Shown in pieces: positions 63,001 to 64,000 of a stretch of 64,000 bases of DNA. The notes under the pieces were generated by a model. That model was not told the DNA's origin and made no database searches. It saw only the letters and a list, made by a program, of their open reading frames with translations. The DNA is from Isochrysis galbana (Eukaryota > Haptophyta > Isochrysidales > Isochrysidaceae), in the NCBI GenBank assembly GCA_018136815.1, contig CM030932.1:468014-532013 (forward strand), in the 5' to 3' direction. Positions within the stretch are counted from its first letter, which is position 1. Every line of letters begins with the position of its first letter. A program made the translations under genes and the position numbers.

Positions 63001-63687
63001 CTAAATAAATATAGATCGTGCGCGGGAGATAATGCGTAATGCGGGGAGAAAACTATAAGAGTCTCTAGGCGTCAAAAAGTTATATTTGTATAATTGCGAT
63101 ACTTGTTTCCACTTTCCCGAGAGGACCGGTAACCTTTTTTCCCATCTTAGTGTGGATTTTTGTGTTTTGGTTTTCCTCGAAGCGATGAACGCTTTAGTCA
63201 AGCCCCTGACATTTACATCCTCCAGCGTTGTGTGCGCGCCTTTTAGCGTGTATTCTTGAGGTATCGGATACGCCATTTCCGCCGGGCCATCGTACGCTCG
63301 TCCCCACTTCAGCGGGGTGTATAGTTCGTCGGGTAGTAGTTGCGGGCTGATCCGCTCGTGGATGTGGGGCTCTCCCATGACGTTGAGCTGGACTTTGTGG
63401 TAGTCGCCTCTTCGGCGCAGATAAAAGTTATGGTCTTTGTCCACTAGGACCTCGCCTAGATCGTGTGCGTCCGGATCTTCCTGGGGGACTAACTCTTGCT
63501 CCTCCGGAGCCGGGGGCGGGGTCTTCGCTTGTTTTCTAAGAAGGTTCATATAATCGAATGTGGTATGTATTAGTCTTGATCTCGTCCATTCAGAAATCTT
63601 TTCCCACGACTTAAGAAAGGGGCCTACCGATATGTAATTTCCCCTATGGCGTATCCAACGTTCTCCGTCCGGCAGGTAATAGGGCGG
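63001..63687 (-). CDS. Unidentified ORF of atypical base composition
   Basis: An open frame of 228 codons from 63687 to a stop at 63001; the first ATG is at 63549, but coding-like sequence extends upstream (YYLPDGERWIRHRGNYISVG, then FLKSWEKISEWTRSRL), so an upstream exon or lost start is likely. Features: a Pro/Glu-rich linker (KTPPPAPEEQELVPQEDPDA), YLRRRGDYHKVQLNVMGEPH, WGRAYDGPAEMAYPIPQEYT, and a basic C-terminal part. Base composition is near 50% GC and codon choice is unlike the G/C-ending codons of the other genes here. No family recognised. It could be a recently acquired or mobile-element gene, or an organelle-derived one. Confidence 0.45.
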   Translation of the reverse strand, partial: PPYYLPDGERWIRHRGNYISVGPFLKSWEKISEWTRSRLIHTTFDYMNLLRKQAKTPPPAPEEQELVPQEDPDAHDLGEVLVDKDHNFYLRRRGDYHKVQLNVMGEPHIHERISPQLLPDELYTPLKWGRAYDGPAEMAYPIPQEYTLKGAHTTLEDVNVRGLTKAFIASRKTKTQKSTLRWEKRLPVLSGKWKQVSQLYKYNFLTPRDSYSFLPALRIISRARSIFI

Positions 63688-63867
63688 TCAAACAGTGTTT
63701 TTTTATAAGGGGTGAAAAAATGACCATCTCAGAATTGAGGAAATTTGAGGATTTTTTTCGGGAGAAAGTTCCCAATACACCCAACTAGCACATATCCGGG
63801 GCCCATTAGGACCCAGACCCCCCCTTGGGCCCCCACAACAAAACGTAATCAAAAACTGACAAAAAAA

Positions 63868-64000
63868 AAACCTTTTAATATTCTTACCGCACTCGCGGCG
63901 AATGGAACCACTACCCACTACAAGTAGCACGTAGCATACTCTCTACACCCCCATTCCCCGGCCCTTCTCCCCCCGCCATCAGGCGGCTCCCCCCGTACAC
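63868..64000. mobile_element. RepB retroposon, copy 3, cut by window end
   Basis: AACCTTTTAATATTCTTACC through CCCCGGCCCTTCTCCCCCC to the window edge, about 93% identical to 27166-27295. It is preceded by an A-run. Confidence 0.75.

Overview
This window looks like nuclear DNA of a GC-rich unicellular alga with a plastid of secondary origin. A haptophyte of the Emiliania/Chrysochromulina/Prymnesium type fits best; pelagophytes and dinoflagellates cannot be excluded from sequence alone. Supporting signs are genes split by short GT-AG introns (about 80-700 nt), strong G/C at third codon positions, very long CT/GA, CCCT and CA microsatellites beside and inside genes, one protein with a bipartite plastid-lumen-type leader, mitochondrial presequences, and dense retroposons and MITEs. 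Two runs of exactly 100 N (9813-9912 and 57366-57465) are assembly gaps; each cuts a minus-strand gene.

Gene layout: a Ty3/gypsy RT relic and retroposon pieces (1-1834); a large plus-strand gene joining a CARMIL-like leucine-rich-repeat protein to a GT49 (LARGE-type) glycosyltransferase domain (2999-9137); a gap-truncated single-TM protein whose start lies in a 244-bp tandem array (9937-11895); an ankyrin protein with an LRR piece (12998-14114); a small chromodomain protein (14389-14967); a Cupin_4/JmjC oxygenase (16405-18303); a UBE2G1-type ubiquitin-conjugating enzyme rebuilt from five exons (21879-22920); a KDPG-aldolase-like protein in three exons (25164-26572); a Cys-rich putative thylakoid-lumen protein (28972-29724); a BED-finger relic (30886-31310); the GOT1 Golgi transport protein in five exons (33644-35191); a multipass membrane protein with CREST-superfamily residues (44461-45162); mitochondrial ribosomal protein bL12m (49440-50375); the C-terminal part of a polycystin-like membrane protein (55581-57365); ATP synthase assembly factor ATP11 (59118-59738); a SUMF2-like formylglycine-generating-enzyme paralogue (60247-61937); and an unidentified ORF of unusual composition (63001-63687).

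The genes do not form operons. They are ordinary housekeeping loci: secretory pathway (GOT1, UBE2G, SUMF2-like), mitochondrion (bL12m, ATP11, KDPG-aldolase-like) and plastid lumen. Between them lies accessory DNA made of nested mobile elements.

The most distinctive accessory system is a retroposon family here called MERA, after the first residues of its ORF. Two full copies (1138 and 1140 bp) have perfect 19-bp and 17-bp target-site duplications. Its 5' module, a short near-palindrome just before ATGGAGCGCGC, recurs at nine or more places in front of different bodies, so the elements look mosaic. MERA is nested in a second retroposon (RepB, 16-bp TSD). Another RepB copy carries a hAT-like MITE with an 8-bp TSD, and its empty target site survives in the RepB copy at 46389-46396. 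Two further MITEs with clean TIRs and TSDs lie at 35463-35990 and 36119-36314.
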